64,000 nt of DNA from Halopseudomonas salegens (GTDB lineage Bacteria; Pseudomonadota; Gammaproteobacteria; Pseudomonadales; Pseudomonadaceae): the NCBI RefSeq assembly GCF_900105655.1, contig NZ_LT629787.1, forward strand, positions 744,001 through 808,000, given 5' to 3'. The notes under the pieces were generated by a model that made no database searches, was not told the origin of the DNA, and was given only the letters and a program-made list of their open reading frames with translations. Below, in pieces: positions 47,215 to 56,033 of this stretch. Numbering within the stretch: the first letter of the stretch is position 1; every line of letters begins with the position of its first letter. The position numbers were made by a program, and so were the translations under genes.

Positions 47215-47879
47215 TGCGCCTGCTGCTGAGTTTTGTTGTCGCACTCGGGGTGGCTCTGGGGCTGTTTGCGCTGATGCTGGCGCTGGTCAGCCCGCCACGG
47301 GACAACCGACTGCCGGATGAAGAGCTGGCACGGGTTGGTTTTGTCCGCAGCCTCAGCGACACGGATACCGAACAACGTGAACGCCAGCGCCGGGAACCAC
47401 CACCCGAGCCACAGCCACCTGAGCCCCCGCAACCCCCGCAGCCGCCACAAACAGAGGTGGCTCCCCAGGTTGAACTGAATATTGCCTTGCCACAATTGCC
47501 CAGCGCAATCAGCCTGGATGCTGCGCCTTCTCCAAGCAATCTGGAAATGGCCAGTGTTGAAGCGCCTGCTGCATCGGCGCAGCAGAGTGCGCCAGGCCCG
47601 AGTGAAGAGGTGACGCCTCTGGTGGAGATTCCACCGAATTACCCGCAGCGGGCGCTGGCTGCCGGTATCGAAGGTGAAGTTGCTCTGGCTTTTACCATCA
47701 CTGCCGAGGGGCGGGTGGACAATCTGCGCGTCGTGCATGCCGAGCCACCGGGTGTATTTGATCGTGAGGCACGTCGGGCTGCGATGCGGTGGCGTTTTAC
47801 CCCGCGCCGGGAAGGTGGGCAGGCGGTCGCGCGGGAAGCGACCAAAACGCTGTATTTTCGTCTTGACGGGAGTCGTTGA
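47214..47879 (+). CDS. tonB: TonB2-type energy transducer
   Basis: 221 residues: N-terminal membrane anchor (LLLSFVVALGVALGLFALMLALV), Pro-rich spacer (PPPEPQPPEPPQPPQPPQ), and C-terminal TonB domain with NYPQRALAAGIEGEVALAFTITAEG split by a typical turn and ending RWRFTPRREG. Short spacer, as in TonB2. The ATG at 47214 overlaps the exbD stop. It carries force to TonB-dependent receptors, none of which lies in this window. Confidence 0.9.
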   Translation: MRLLLSFVVALGVALGLFALMLALVSPPRDNRLPDEELARVGFVRSLSDTDTEQRERQRREPPPEPQPPEPPQPPQPPQTEVAPQVELNIALPQLPSAISLDAAPSPSNLEMASVEAPAASAQQSAPGPSEEVTPLVEIPPNYPQRALAAGIEGEVALAFTITAEGRVDNLRVVHAEPPGVFDREARRAAMRWRFTPRREGGQAVAREATKTLYFRLDGSR

Positions 47880-48970
47880 TGCGGATTTTGTTGTTGCTGC
47901 TGTGTCTGTTGCCGCTGATCCATTTGCAGGCGCAAACCCAGTCGATTGCGCCTGCAGTGTATAACGCATTGTCCAGTGCCCGGCAGGCGCAAGCTGAAGG
48001 CAATCTTGCGCAAGCCAGGCAAACCCTGCGCGAGGCGTTGTCGGACACTGACAGCGAGTCGCTGGAAGCGGCCTTGTTGCATCAGCGCCTGGGCTATCTG
48101 GCAATTGCCACGGATGATTATCCGACAGCCATTCGTGCCTTGCGCACAGCCCTGGAAAGCGAGCAACTGGCTGCCGAGGTTGCCCGTCAGGACAGGCTCA
48201 ATCTGGCTCAGCTGTATTTGCTTGATGAGCAACCGCAAGCAGCAATCGAGCTGTTTGTGGTGGCTCGGAACAGGGAACCCTTACCGCTGAACAGCAAGCG
48301 TCTGTTGGTCCAGGCCTATATGCAGACCGGCCAGTACCGCGCCGCCTTGCCGTTGGCCGAGGAGGTCGTGTCCGCCGATGCCGGCGCGGAGGATATCTGG
48401 TACCAGTTGCTGGTTGGTCTCAATCACCGTTTGCAGCGCTTTCGGGCAGCGGCGGACTGGCAACAGGTGTTGGTCCGTCGTAACCCGGGTAGCGTCAGTG
48501 CCTGGCGCCAACTGGCCGGGTTGCAAAGTCTGGCGGGGCAACAACGTGCCGCAGCGGCCAGCTTGCGCCTGGCCCGCGAGGCGGGCCTGGATCTGAGCGA
48601 GCAGGACATGGACAACCTGATTGCCTTGCAGGTACAGGCGGGTGCACCGTGGCAGGCGGCGCGATTGACCGAAGAGTTGATGGCGGCCGGCTTGCTGGCT
48701 TCAACGCCACAACGCCAACGGCAGCTGGCTCAACTATGGCAGCAAGCGCGCGATCATGATCGTGCGCTTGCTGCCTGGACACGGGTTGCCGAAGCCAGTG
48801 GCCGATCGGAACATTGGCTGCAGGTTGCCGGGCTGCATCTGCAACAGGCTGACTGGCCAGCCTTGTTGACGATCCTGGAGCGGGCCGAGAGCAATGCCAA
48901 TAGCCGACAACGGCAACAGATTGCCGAGTGGCGTCATTATGCACGCCAATATACCGAGCTGGATAATTAG
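47879..48970 (+). CDS. TPR protein of the TonB2 operon
   Basis: 363 residues: signal peptide MRILLLLLCLLPLIHLQA, then repeated TPR-like helices (LHQRLGYLAIATDDYPTAIRALRTAL, LLVQAYMQTGQYRAALPLAEEVV, and others). Vibrio TtpC operons end with a similar TPR protein. Probably a periplasmic or outer-membrane-side partner of the TonB complex. Coupled to tonB by a one-base overlap (TGATG). Confidence 0.85.
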   Translation: MRILLLLLCLLPLIHLQAQTQSIAPAVYNALSSARQAQAEGNLAQARQTLREALSDTDSESLEAALLHQRLGYLAIATDDYPTAIRALRTALESEQLAAEVARQDRLNLAQLYLLDEQPQAAIELFVVARNREPLPLNSKRLLVQAYMQTGQYRAALPLAEEVVSADAGAEDIWYQLLVGLNHRLQRFRAAADWQQVLVRRNPGSVSAWRQLAGLQSLAGQQRAAAASLRLAREAGLDLSEQDMDNLIALQVQAGAPWQAARLTEELMAAGLLASTPQRQRQLAQLWQQARDHDRALAAWTRVAEASGRSEHWLQVAGLHLQQADWPALLTILERAESNANSRQRQQIAEWRHYARQYTELDN

Positions 48971-49074
48971 GCAGTAGCGGCCTTTTGCCCTTGAATTGCA
49001 TGTTGCAACCAGCCTATGCTGCGCGAAACAATCAACCCGAAGATTGACTCGGATCTGGCAGCGCGTGGTTATGG

Positions 49075-50412
49075 ATGTTCAAGGGATGTAACTTCAGCGG
49101 TTTCCGCGTACTGATTTTTTTGTCTGTGTTGGGCCTCTCGGGCTTGGCACATGCCGAGTGTCAACGCACCGGGGACGCCGATGTGGCGGTAGGGATCCGG
49201 CTGGCCCCGCCCTTTGTCAGTGAGGACAGTATTCGCGGTTTGCGGGGTCTGGCGGTTGATCTCTGGCGCAGCATCGAGCAGGATCTGCAGGCGCAGGGCC
49301 TGATGGTCAGCAGTGAGTTTGTCGAGTGTGATCTGCGGCAGCAGCTGGTGGCTCTGGCAGAGGGCCGGCTCGACGTGGTGATTTCGCCATTGACGATTAC
49401 TGCCGAGCGACTCGCAAACATCGACTTTTCCCAGCAATATCTCAGTTCCGGCCTGACCGTGGCGGTTCCCCAGGGCAGTGCCATCGATTTCGGTCATGCG
49501 CTGCGTATCCTTGGTCAAACCATTACCCAACCCGGTGTGCCGCGCGCGATTCTGATTTTTTTGCTGCTCAATATGTTTTTTGCTTTCCTGTTCTCTCGTG
49601 CTCTGCGTGATCACCGTCATGCCGGTGACATCATGACTGAGCCGCGCGTCATGCGCGGCTATCGCTACATGATGGAATCCATTATTCGCACCACTGGCTT
49701 GTACACCATGAGCGTTGATTTCAAGTCCACGCTGGGGCGGTCGCTGGATATGATTATGGCGATTCTCGGTGCGGTCCTTTCAGCTGCCATTTTTGGCGTC
49801 TTGACTGCCGCCCTGATCGGTTCGATTGGCGCAAGCCGCGATATCACTCTGGAGCAATTGAGCGAGTTGCGGGTTGCCACCCTGCATGGTTCTACCGCGC
49901 AGCATTTCATCGAGGAAATGTCGACTGCCAGCGCTGCCTGGCAGCAAAGCCGCTATTTCAATCCGCAGGCAGATGCCGGTCCTACCTATGCTTTCCACCG
50001 CCGTGCCGCACTGCTTGACAACAATGATGACGCGATGGCCGATATTCTTGGCGCAGTGGCTGATCTGCCGACGGTACGTTGTCAGCCCGCAGAGCTGGCG
50101 ACGACGGATAGCACATGCCTATTGCTACCGACCTGGGATGAAGCGATGCAGCGGCTGGCCCGGGGTGAGGTGGATGTGGTCCTTGGCGACTGGGCGCAAC
50201 TCACCTATCTGGCTCGCCTGCCGGCATACCATGGACGCATCGAGGTTCAGTCCGAGGTGTATCGCAATGAGCCCTACGGTTGGGGTATCAATCCGGCGCG
50301 GCCAGAGCTGCGCCATGCCATTGACCGTGCGCTTTTGCAACGCTTGCGCAGCCCGGAATGGCGCTATCTGGTGCAGGAGTATATGGGCAGTGGCAGTATC
50401 GCGCCGGATTAG
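49075..50412 (+). CDS. Ionotropic glutamate receptor-like membrane protein
   Basis: 445 residues: signal peptide (about 1-27), S1 half of a periplasmic ligand-binding domain (28-135), membrane helix M1 (157-176), re-entrant pore-like region (196-222), M2 (224-250), S2 half (260-435). The S1 stretch PLTITAERLANIDFSQQYL has the Arg and IDFS pattern of iGluR binding sites; GDWAQ in S2 holds a likely acidic ligand residue. This is the GluR0-like layout, not a plain solute-binding protein. The selectivity filter is not TVGYG but TTGLYT (206-211), so ion selectivity or even conduction is uncertain. A 29-base gap leads to the methyltransferase and ABC genes. Confidence 0.78.
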   Translation: MFKGCNFSGFRVLIFLSVLGLSGLAHAECQRTGDADVAVGIRLAPPFVSEDSIRGLRGLAVDLWRSIEQDLQAQGLMVSSEFVECDLRQQLVALAEGRLDVVISPLTITAERLANIDFSQQYLSSGLTVAVPQGSAIDFGHALRILGQTITQPGVPRAILIFLLLNMFFAFLFSRALRDHRHAGDIMTEPRVMRGYRYMMESIIRTTGLYTMSVDFKSTLGRSLDMIMAILGAVLSAAIFGVLTAALIGSIGASRDITLEQLSELRVATLHGSTAQHFIEEMSTASAAWQQSRYFNPQADAGPTYAFHRRAALLDNNDDAMADILGAVADLPTVRCQPAELATTDSTCLLLPTWDEAMQRLARGEVDVVLGDWAQLTYLARLPAYHGRIEVQSEVYRNEPYGWGINPARPELRHAIDRALLQRLRSPEWRYLVQEYMGSGSIAPD

Positions 50413-50441
50413 CGCGGAGAATAGTCGATTAAAGAGGCAGC

Positions 50442-51194
50442 ATGTCAGGCAGTCAGCAGTCGCAGCAAGCCTATGAGCAGTATCACGCCAGTGGTCACTA
50501 TGATCAGCGTTATCCGCGACCCAACCAGCGAGTGTTGGAGCTGATTCGTGCACATCTGCCTCCCCGTGGCCATGTGCTGGATTTTGGTTGTGGCAGTGGC
50601 CGCTATTTGCTGCCGTTACTGGATCAGGCCGGCCGTTTGGTGGGGCTGGACAATAGCGAAGCCGCGCTGGAACGCTTGCGCACCCGTTTGCCGGCCGATG
50701 CGGGGGTGGTGCACCTGCTCACCTCTGACGGGCCAGTGTTAACCGCCCATGTGCAAGCGTTCGGCCAGTTGGATCTGGTGCTCTGTCTGTTTGGCGTACT
50801 GGCACATATGCCCTCGGGTGCCGAGCGACAGAAGGTTTTGCAACAACTGCATCTCAGTCTGAACGCCGGCACAGGCCGCTTGCTGCTCTCGGTTCCCAAC
50901 CGTTACCGGCGTTTCTGGTGGCGACAAATTCGCAGTGGGGCAAGTATCCGCTATCAGCGTCGGGTCAAGGGTGAATCTATTGTCCTGAACTACCAGTTGT
51001 TTGATGCCTCTCGCTTGCAACAAGAGCTGCAGCAGGCCGGCTTCCGGTTGGAGCGACTGCATGCAGAAAGTATGTTGCCGGAAAGCTGGATAGCACGCTG
51101 GCCGCGTTTACAGCCTCTGGATCGTTGGCTCTGTCACCGGTTACCTGCCCGTTACGGTTATGGTTTGCTTGCTGTGGCCCGGGTCAGGTCATGA
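50442..51194 (+). CDS. Class I SAM-dependent methyltransferase
   Basis: 250 residues; SAM motif I VLDFGCGSGRYLLPLL, acidic motif II VGLDNSEAAL, and motif IV LDLVLCLFGVLAHM. UbiE/type-11 methyltransferase group; substrate unknown. AGAGG precedes the ATG and the stop overlaps the next ATG (ATGA). Its place between a receptor-like protein and ABC transporter parts is unusual. Confidence 0.82.
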   Translation: MSGSQQSQQAYEQYHASGHYDQRYPRPNQRVLELIRAHLPPRGHVLDFGCGSGRYLLPLLDQAGRLVGLDNSEAALERLRTRLPADAGVVHLLTSDGPVLTAHVQAFGQLDLVLCLFGVLAHMPSGAERQKVLQQLHLSLNAGTGRLLLSVPNRYRRFWWRQIRSGASIRYQRRVKGESIVLNYQLFDASRLQQELQQAGFRLERLHAESMLPESWIARWPRLQPLDRWLCHRLPARYGYGLLAVARVRS

Positions 51195-52834
51195 TGCTGC
51201 GCTCGTGGATAGCGGTTCTATGGATTGGCTTGCTGTGGTTGGCCACCGGGCCTGGTCAGATGGCTGTAGCGGGAATGGTCACCGAGGATGCTGGCCGGCT
51301 GGCCCTGATTGAGCGCCGCGGGGTCGTGCGGGTCGGGGTCAAAATTGATTACCCACCCTGGGGCATGGTGGCGCGGGATACCCGGATTGTGGGTCTGGAA
51401 GCTGACCTGGCCGCCGATCTGGCTGCACGCCTTGGCGTAGCGCTGGAATTGCAGGCGGTGACCTCTGCCAATCGCCTGCAACGGTTGCAGCAGGGCATGG
51501 TGGATGTGGTGATTGCCACCCTCAGCGATACGCCAGCGCGTCGCCGCATGGTGGATATGATCGAGCCGCATTATTACGCCAGTGGCGTCTCCCTGCTGCA
51601 CCACAAGGCTGTGTCCGTTGCTGGCTGGGAGTCTTTGCGCGGACGTCCGGTATGTCTGACCGAGGGGGCCTATTTCAATCGTGAACTGATTGAACGCTAC
51701 GGTATCCGGCCGCTGGTCTTCCCCGGTACACGCGATACGCTGATGGCGCTTCAGGATGGCCGCTGTGTCGGCTGGGCCTATGACGACACTGCGTTGCTGC
51801 CACTATTGCACACCACCGAGCTGGCCGAGTATCGCCTGTTGGATGAGCGCATTTTCACCACCCCCTGGGCGGTGGCGGTGGCCAAAGGGGAAGGCGATGC
51901 CGCGCTTGGTCGTCAGGTAGCAGAAATCGTCGCCGATTGGCATCGTCAGGGGCTGTTGAATGAGCTGCAGGCCGCCTGGCAGCTGCCGCCGAATGCTTTC
52001 CTGCACAGACAGCAGGCGCGCTGGTTGGCACGGGATGATGCCGGTGCCCGGCGTTGTCACCCCGGGTTGCAGGACTTGTTCGATGCCGGTTGTGCCGAGC
52101 ATGCCGTAAGCGCGGCCGACGTGACCGGCAGGCACCCGCTACCGCCCTGGCTGGATCGCTTGCAACGTGCGAGTGGTCTGCAGTTGGTGGCGCTGGCTGA
52201 CCCGTTCAACCAGAAACGCTTGTTGGGCGGATTGCTGCTCACGCTGCTGGTTGCTGGCCTGGCGGTGCTTGGCTCGCTGCTGACCGGCGTGTTGTTCGCC
52301 GCGTGTGAAAGCCTGTTGCGCGGTGGTCCGCTGACCGGGCTGCTACAACGACTGATTCGTGGCTTTATCGCGCTGGCGCGCATGACACCGCCGATTCTGC
52401 AGCTGTATATCGTTTTTTTCGGGCTCGGAGGCCTGTTGCTCAGCGGTCTCGGGTGGTCACCCGGCGGGGTGCTGGTCGCCAGCCTGGTGTTCTCCTGTTA
52501 CGCCGGGGCGACCAATGCGGCACTGCTGGCCCCGGCACTCAGTCAGCTGCGGCTTGAAAAGCCGGACTGGTCGTTGCGGCAGCTGTTGGCGGCGGCTATC
52601 GACCGCAGTTACGAGGGGCTGGTCTCGACTCTGGTGAATATCGTCAAGGCAGCGGGCATGGCCAGCACCATTGCCGTGCCGGAAATCATTTCCGTGGTCA
52701 ACACGCTGATTGCCGAAGGTGCCAACGCAACCGGGTTGATGACGTTGCTGTTGCTGTTCTATTTCGGCTTCGTGCTGCTGATCATGGCACTCTTGCGTCT
52801 GGCGATGGGGGGGCTGCTGCGATGTCTGCGCTAG
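51191..52834 (+). CDS. Solute-binding protein-ABC permease fusion (amino acid type)
   Basis: 547 residues: signal/anchor helix (about 5-25), family-3 solute-binding domain (about 38-290, RVGVKIDYPPWG, GLEADLAADLAARLG), a linker with two Cys (RRCHPG, DAGCAEH), then a BPD_transp_1 permease domain with five or so membrane segments (about 360-545) and the HisMQ-type ARMTPPILQLYIVFF. Fused binding-permease proteins exist in amino acid importers. The ATPase partner is not encoded next to it. The ATG at 51191 overlaps the methyltransferase stop; it overlaps the next permease by 13 bases. Confidence 0.85.
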   Translation: MMLRSWIAVLWIGLLWLATGPGQMAVAGMVTEDAGRLALIERRGVVRVGVKIDYPPWGMVARDTRIVGLEADLAADLAARLGVALELQAVTSANRLQRLQQGMVDVVIATLSDTPARRRMVDMIEPHYYASGVSLLHHKAVSVAGWESLRGRPVCLTEGAYFNRELIERYGIRPLVFPGTRDTLMALQDGRCVGWAYDDTALLPLLHTTELAEYRLLDERIFTTPWAVAVAKGEGDAALGRQVAEIVADWHRQGLLNELQAAWQLPPNAFLHRQQARWLARDDAGARRCHPGLQDLFDAGCAEHAVSAADVTGRHPLPPWLDRLQRASGLQLVALADPFNQKRLLGGLLLTLLVAGLAVLGSLLTGVLFAACESLLRGGPLTGLLQRLIRGFIALARMTPPILQLYIVFFGLGGLLLSGLGWSPGGVLVASLVFSCYAGATNAALLAPALSQLRLEKPDWSLRQLLAAAIDRSYEGLVSTLVNIVKAAGMASTIAVPEIISVVNTLIAEGANATGLMTLLLLFYFGFVLLIMALLRLAMGGLLRCLR

Positions 52835-53439
52835 CCTTGCTGCTGGAACATACGCCCTGGCTGCTGGGCGGTTTCGTCTGGAATCTGTTGATCAGCCTGT
52901 TGGCCATGCTGTTCGGCACCCTGCTGGGTGGTGCTCTCGGTTGGCTGCGCGATCAGCCGATCTGGTCGCTGCGCGCCCCCGCAGGTGTGCTGACCAGCGT
53001 GTGCCGCAATGTACCGAGTTTCGTGCTCTTGTTTTACGTGGCCTTTGTATTGCCGGTCGAAGTAGTGGTAGCAGACCAGGTGATTCTGTTGCCGCTGTGG
53101 CTGAAAGCCGTGTTGGCGCTGACCATACCGGTGATTGGTTTTGCCTCGGACCAGACGCTGGGCTACCGTCGCCAGGTACGCATGCGGCTGGCCAGTGCCC
53201 GCGCGGTGTTTACCTTGTCCTGGTTGCAGTATTTTCTGATTGTGTTGATGGCCTCGGCGACTGCCTCGGTGATCGGTGCCGATGAGGTGGTCGGACGCGC
53301 CAACCGTGTCATTGCCATCGACAGCAGCCCCGGCTTTCTGCTGCTGGTGTACACCTGGGTGTGCAGCTGGTTCCTGTTGGCCGGTTTGCTGCTGGTGCGC
53401 CTGAGAGCGCTGCTTGAGCGTGGCTGGAGGGTTCAGTAG
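52822..53439 (+). CDS. Amino acid-type ABC transporter permease
   Basis: 205 residues, about five membrane segments, HisMQ-type motif CRNVPSFVLLFYVAF and the EAA-like loop DQTLGYRRQVRMRLASARAVF. Second permease half for the fusion protein upstream. Ends tail to tail with the DUF3299 gene; the two stop codons overlap within seven bases and no terminator separates them. Confidence 0.85.
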   Translation: MSALALLLEHTPWLLGGFVWNLLISLLAMLFGTLLGGALGWLRDQPIWSLRAPAGVLTSVCRNVPSFVLLFYVAFVLPVEVVVADQVILLPLWLKAVLALTIPVIGFASDQTLGYRRQVRMRLASARAVFTLSWLQYFLIVLMASATASVIGADEVVGRANRVIAIDSSPGFLLLVYTWVCSWFLLAGLLLVRLRALLERGWRVQ

Positions 53440-53954
53440 ACGTAGGGCTCGATATCCGCTCCGCTGATACGGTAGCCGGCATTGGCCAGCTCACTTTCAA
53501 CCAGGTCTACCTGCATTTCACCGCTGATCCAGAACGGCTGATAGAGGTCAGCCAGAGCAATGGCCTGCTGACTCTGCACATGCACAATCTGATTGGATGG
53601 CGGTGGCGGCACGTGAATGCAGGCGCCGAAATAGGGCACCAGCAAGAATTCATCCACCTTTCCCTCCGCGGTGATACCAAGCGGCACTATGTAGCCGGGC
53701 AACTTGATATGTTTGCCGTGCAGATCATTGACCACCGGGGCCAGCGGTTCCATTTGCACCGCCGGGTCGCCTAACTCGCTTTCCATCATGTCGGCGAGGT
53801 CGCCCATCTCGTGCATGGGTTCGGGTGTGCCGATCATATCCCTGGCCTCTGGCGGCACCAGATCGAACCAGGTCAGTTCCTGCACGTTGGCCAACACAGG
53901 CTGCAGGGCCAGCAACATCAGGCTGATAACGGCACTGGCGGTAGATCGCCACAT
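53433..53954 (-). CDS. DUF3299 periplasmic protein of a zinc operon
   Basis: 173 residues; signal peptide MWRSTASAVISLMLLALQPVLA, then a DUF3299 domain with the invariant FLLVPYFGACIHVPPPPSNQ. Last gene of the Zur-box operon; the same four-gene set is Zur-regulated in P. aeruginosa (PA4063-PA4066). The Cys/His of the motif could bind metal. GAGAGG lies before the ATG; the longer frame to 53987 overlaps the permease gene and is rejected. Confidence 0.85.
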   Translation of the reverse strand: MWRSTASAVISLMLLALQPVLANVQELTWFDLVPPEARDMIGTPEPMHEMGDLADMMESELGDPAVQMEPLAPVVNDLHGKHIKLPGYIVPLGITAEGKVDEFLLVPYFGACIHVPPPPSNQIVHVQSQQAIALADLYQPFWISGEMQVDLVESELANAGYRISGADIEPYVY

Positions 53955-53964
53955 AACAAACCTC

Positions 53965-55227
53965 TCAGGTACGAATCGACAGGCCATCCACCAGGGATTG
54001 GCGGTAGGCGCGCCAGGCCGGCACGCTGCCCATCAGAATACTGGCGAGCAGAATAGCGCCGAGCAGCTTGGCTTCATAGAGTCCTGGCGCACTGATGCCG
54101 ATATGGACACCATAATTGGACAAGATCCAGGGCTGAGAAATTCCCAGCGCGATATACAGCAGGGCCAGGCCGAGCAGGATGCCGGCCAGCGCCAGGCTGG
54201 CCGCCTCCAGCAACAGCAGGCCGAAGATGTGTCGGGGTTTGGCACCGACCGAGCGCAGGATTGCCATCTCCCGACGGCGCTCGTTCAGGCTGGTCAGAAT
54301 GGCGGTGAGCATGCCGACCAGGCCGGTGAGTACGACAAATATGGAGACAATAAACAGGGCCTTTTCAGCCACCCCGAGCAGGCTCCAGAGCTCTTGCAAT
54401 GCCACACCAGGCAGAATCGCCAGCAATGGCTCGCCGCGGTGCTGATTGACATCCCGTTGCACGGCAAAGGTACTGACGCGGTTTTCCAGCCCGACCAGCA
54501 TGGCGGTAATCGCACTCGGCGTCAGGTCCAGTTCGCGCGCTTCGTCGGCGCTGACAGCCGCGCTGCCGCGTGCAGGCATGCCCTGTTGCCAGTCCACATG
54601 GATGGCTTCCATACCTTCCAGACTGATATGCACGGTACGGTCGACGGGTGTACCGGTGCGCTGGAGAATGCCGCTGACAATAAAGGGTTTGTCATCGTGG
54701 TCGACAAAGCTGACGGCGCCGGTGCCGTGGGCCAGCACAAGCTTGTCGCCCAACTGGTAATTCAGTTCGCGGGCGATATCGGCGCCCAGTACCGCATCAT
54801 ACAAATCGTCAAAAGGCGTGCCGGCAGCAAAGTCGAGTTGCTGTTGGCGACCATAGCGATAGCGCTCGAAGTAGGTTCGGTTGGTGCCCATCACCGGGAA
54901 GCCGCGATGGGAGTCACCGAGGGAGATGGGGATGGTCCAGGCGACGCGCGGGTGGTCACTGACGAACTGGTAGCTGTCCCAGCGAATATTGTTGGTGGCA
55001 TGGCCGATGCGAAAGACCGAATAGAGCAGCAATTGCACCGAGCCGGAACGGGCGCCAACAATCAGGTCCGTGCCGGCGATGGTATTGGCAAAGCTGGCGC
55101 GAGCTTCGGTACGCACCTTTTCCACCGCCAGCAGCAAGGTCACGCTGAGGGCAATGGCCAGCACCGTCAGCAGCGCGGTAAAGCGGCGGTTGGCCAGGCT
55201 GCGTAAAGACAATGTGAGCAAGTACAT
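53965..55227 (-). CDS. ABC transporter permease, FtsX/MacB type, of a zinc operon
   Basis: 420 residues: N-terminal membrane helix (about 17-36), large periplasmic domain (about 40-270), three C-terminal membrane helices with the FtsX coupling motif SLNERRREMAILRSVGAKPRHIFGL split across a turn. Type VII ABC exporter or mechanotransmission fold. It starts within the ATPase stop (TGATG overlap). Its role in zinc homeostasis follows from the operon and is inferred. Confidence 0.88.
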   Translation of the reverse strand: MYLLTLSLRSLANRRFTALLTVLAIALSVTLLLAVEKVRTEARASFANTIAGTDLIVGARSGSVQLLLYSVFRIGHATNNIRWDSYQFVSDHPRVAWTIPISLGDSHRGFPVMGTNRTYFERYRYGRQQQLDFAAGTPFDDLYDAVLGADIARELNYQLGDKLVLAHGTGAVSFVDHDDKPFIVSGILQRTGTPVDRTVHISLEGMEAIHVDWQQGMPARGSAAVSADEARELDLTPSAITAMLVGLENRVSTFAVQRDVNQHRGEPLLAILPGVALQELWSLLGVAEKALFIVSIFVVLTGLVGMLTAILTSLNERRREMAILRSVGAKPRHIFGLLLLEAASLALAGILLGLALLYIALGISQPWILSNYGVHIGISAPGLYEAKLLGAILLASILMGSVPAWRAYRQSLVDGLSIRT

Positions 55228-55940
55228 CAGATTGCCTCCGATGTCTGGGGCACGCGATTGAGCTGCGGCAGCGACAGGCTGCGATCAAACAGGCTTTCCA
55301 GTGCGGCATCGTGGCTGACAAACAGCAGGCTGCTGCCGGCCTCGTCACAGGTGCGGAACAGCAGTTGCAAAAAGGCTTCGCGGCTGTCGGCATCCAGCGC
55401 CGAGGTGGGCTCATCGGCAATCACCAACTCCGGGCTGCCGATCAGGGCACGGGCCGCAGCGACCCGCTGTTGCTGGCCGATCGACAGTTCGGTGACCGGG
55501 CGCGCCAGCAGAGCGGCATCGTGCAGGCCGAGGTGGCCCAGCAGGGTCAGTGCCGCCTGCTCCAGGGTGTCTGCCCGGGTCAGGGTGCGTTCACGGCGCA
55601 CGCGTGAGAAACGGCAGGGCAGCACCACGTTCTCGACCACCGACAGGTAGGGCAGCAGGTTGAACATCTGAAAGATATAGCCGGTATGGTCAGCCCGAAA
55701 GCGGTCGCGGCGAACCGAGGACAGCTGTGCCAGATCCTGGCCGAGCAGGCTGATCTGGCCGGTAGCAGGCAGATAGACGCCGCCCAGCAGACCCAGTAGC
55801 GTGGTTTTGCCACTGCCGGAGGGGCCTTTGAGGAAGACCTTTTCGCCCGGCCGCAGGGTCAATTGCTCAATGTCCAGCAGGGTTGGTTGGCGGGGCCAGG
55901 CATAGGTGATATGCGTGAGCTCGATCACCGGTGAGGACAT
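55227..55940 (-). CDS. ABC transporter ATP-binding protein of a zinc operon
   Basis: 237 residues, LolD/MacB group: Walker A GPSGSGKTT, Q-loop FQMFNLLPYLS, signature LSIGQQQRVAAARAL, Walker B LVIADEPTSALD, H-loop FVSHD. The ATG at 55940 has GGGAG before it; the TTG at 55958 is not needed. Pairs with the FtsX-type permease downstream. It is not a plausible partner for the amino-acid permeases at 51191-53439, which belong to a different ABC class and strand. Confidence 0.9.
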   Translation of the reverse strand: MSSPVIELTHITYAWPRQPTLLDIEQLTLRPGEKVFLKGPSGSGKTTLLGLLGGVYLPATGQISLLGQDLAQLSSVRRDRFRADHTGYIFQMFNLLPYLSVVENVVLPCRFSRVRRERTLTRADTLEQAALTLLGHLGLHDAALLARPVTELSIGQQQRVAAARALIGSPELVIADEPTSALDADSREAFLQLLFRTCDEAGSSLLFVSHDAALESLFDRSLSLPQLNRVPQTSEAI

Positions 55941-55977
55941 GGACGGCTCCCTGGTCAAGCAATGGAAAACAGAGGAG

Positions 55978-55999
55978 CAGAGTAGCGGCTGCTACTCTG
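55978..55999. other. Hairpin between the zinc-binding protein gene and the ABC ATPase gene
   Basis: CAGAGTAGC / GCTACTCTG with a four-base loop, in the 93-base gap inside the operon. No T-run, so possibly an mRNA-stabilising or processing element that lets the first gene be expressed more than the rest. Confidence 0.4.
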
Positions 56000-56033
56000 G
56001 GCAACAAGGGCCGGTTGCCCGGCCCCTGTCGTC

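Noticed and set aside
53704..55206. 500-residue plus-strand frame opposite the zinc permease
   Set aside because: Gln/His/Asp-rich shadow; the FtsX-type protein on the minus strand explains the sequence.
55227..55940. ABC ATPase as the missing partner of the amino-acid permeases at 51191-53439
   Set aside because: It belongs to the LolD/MacB class, is on the other strand and is coupled to an FtsX-type permease in the Zur operon.
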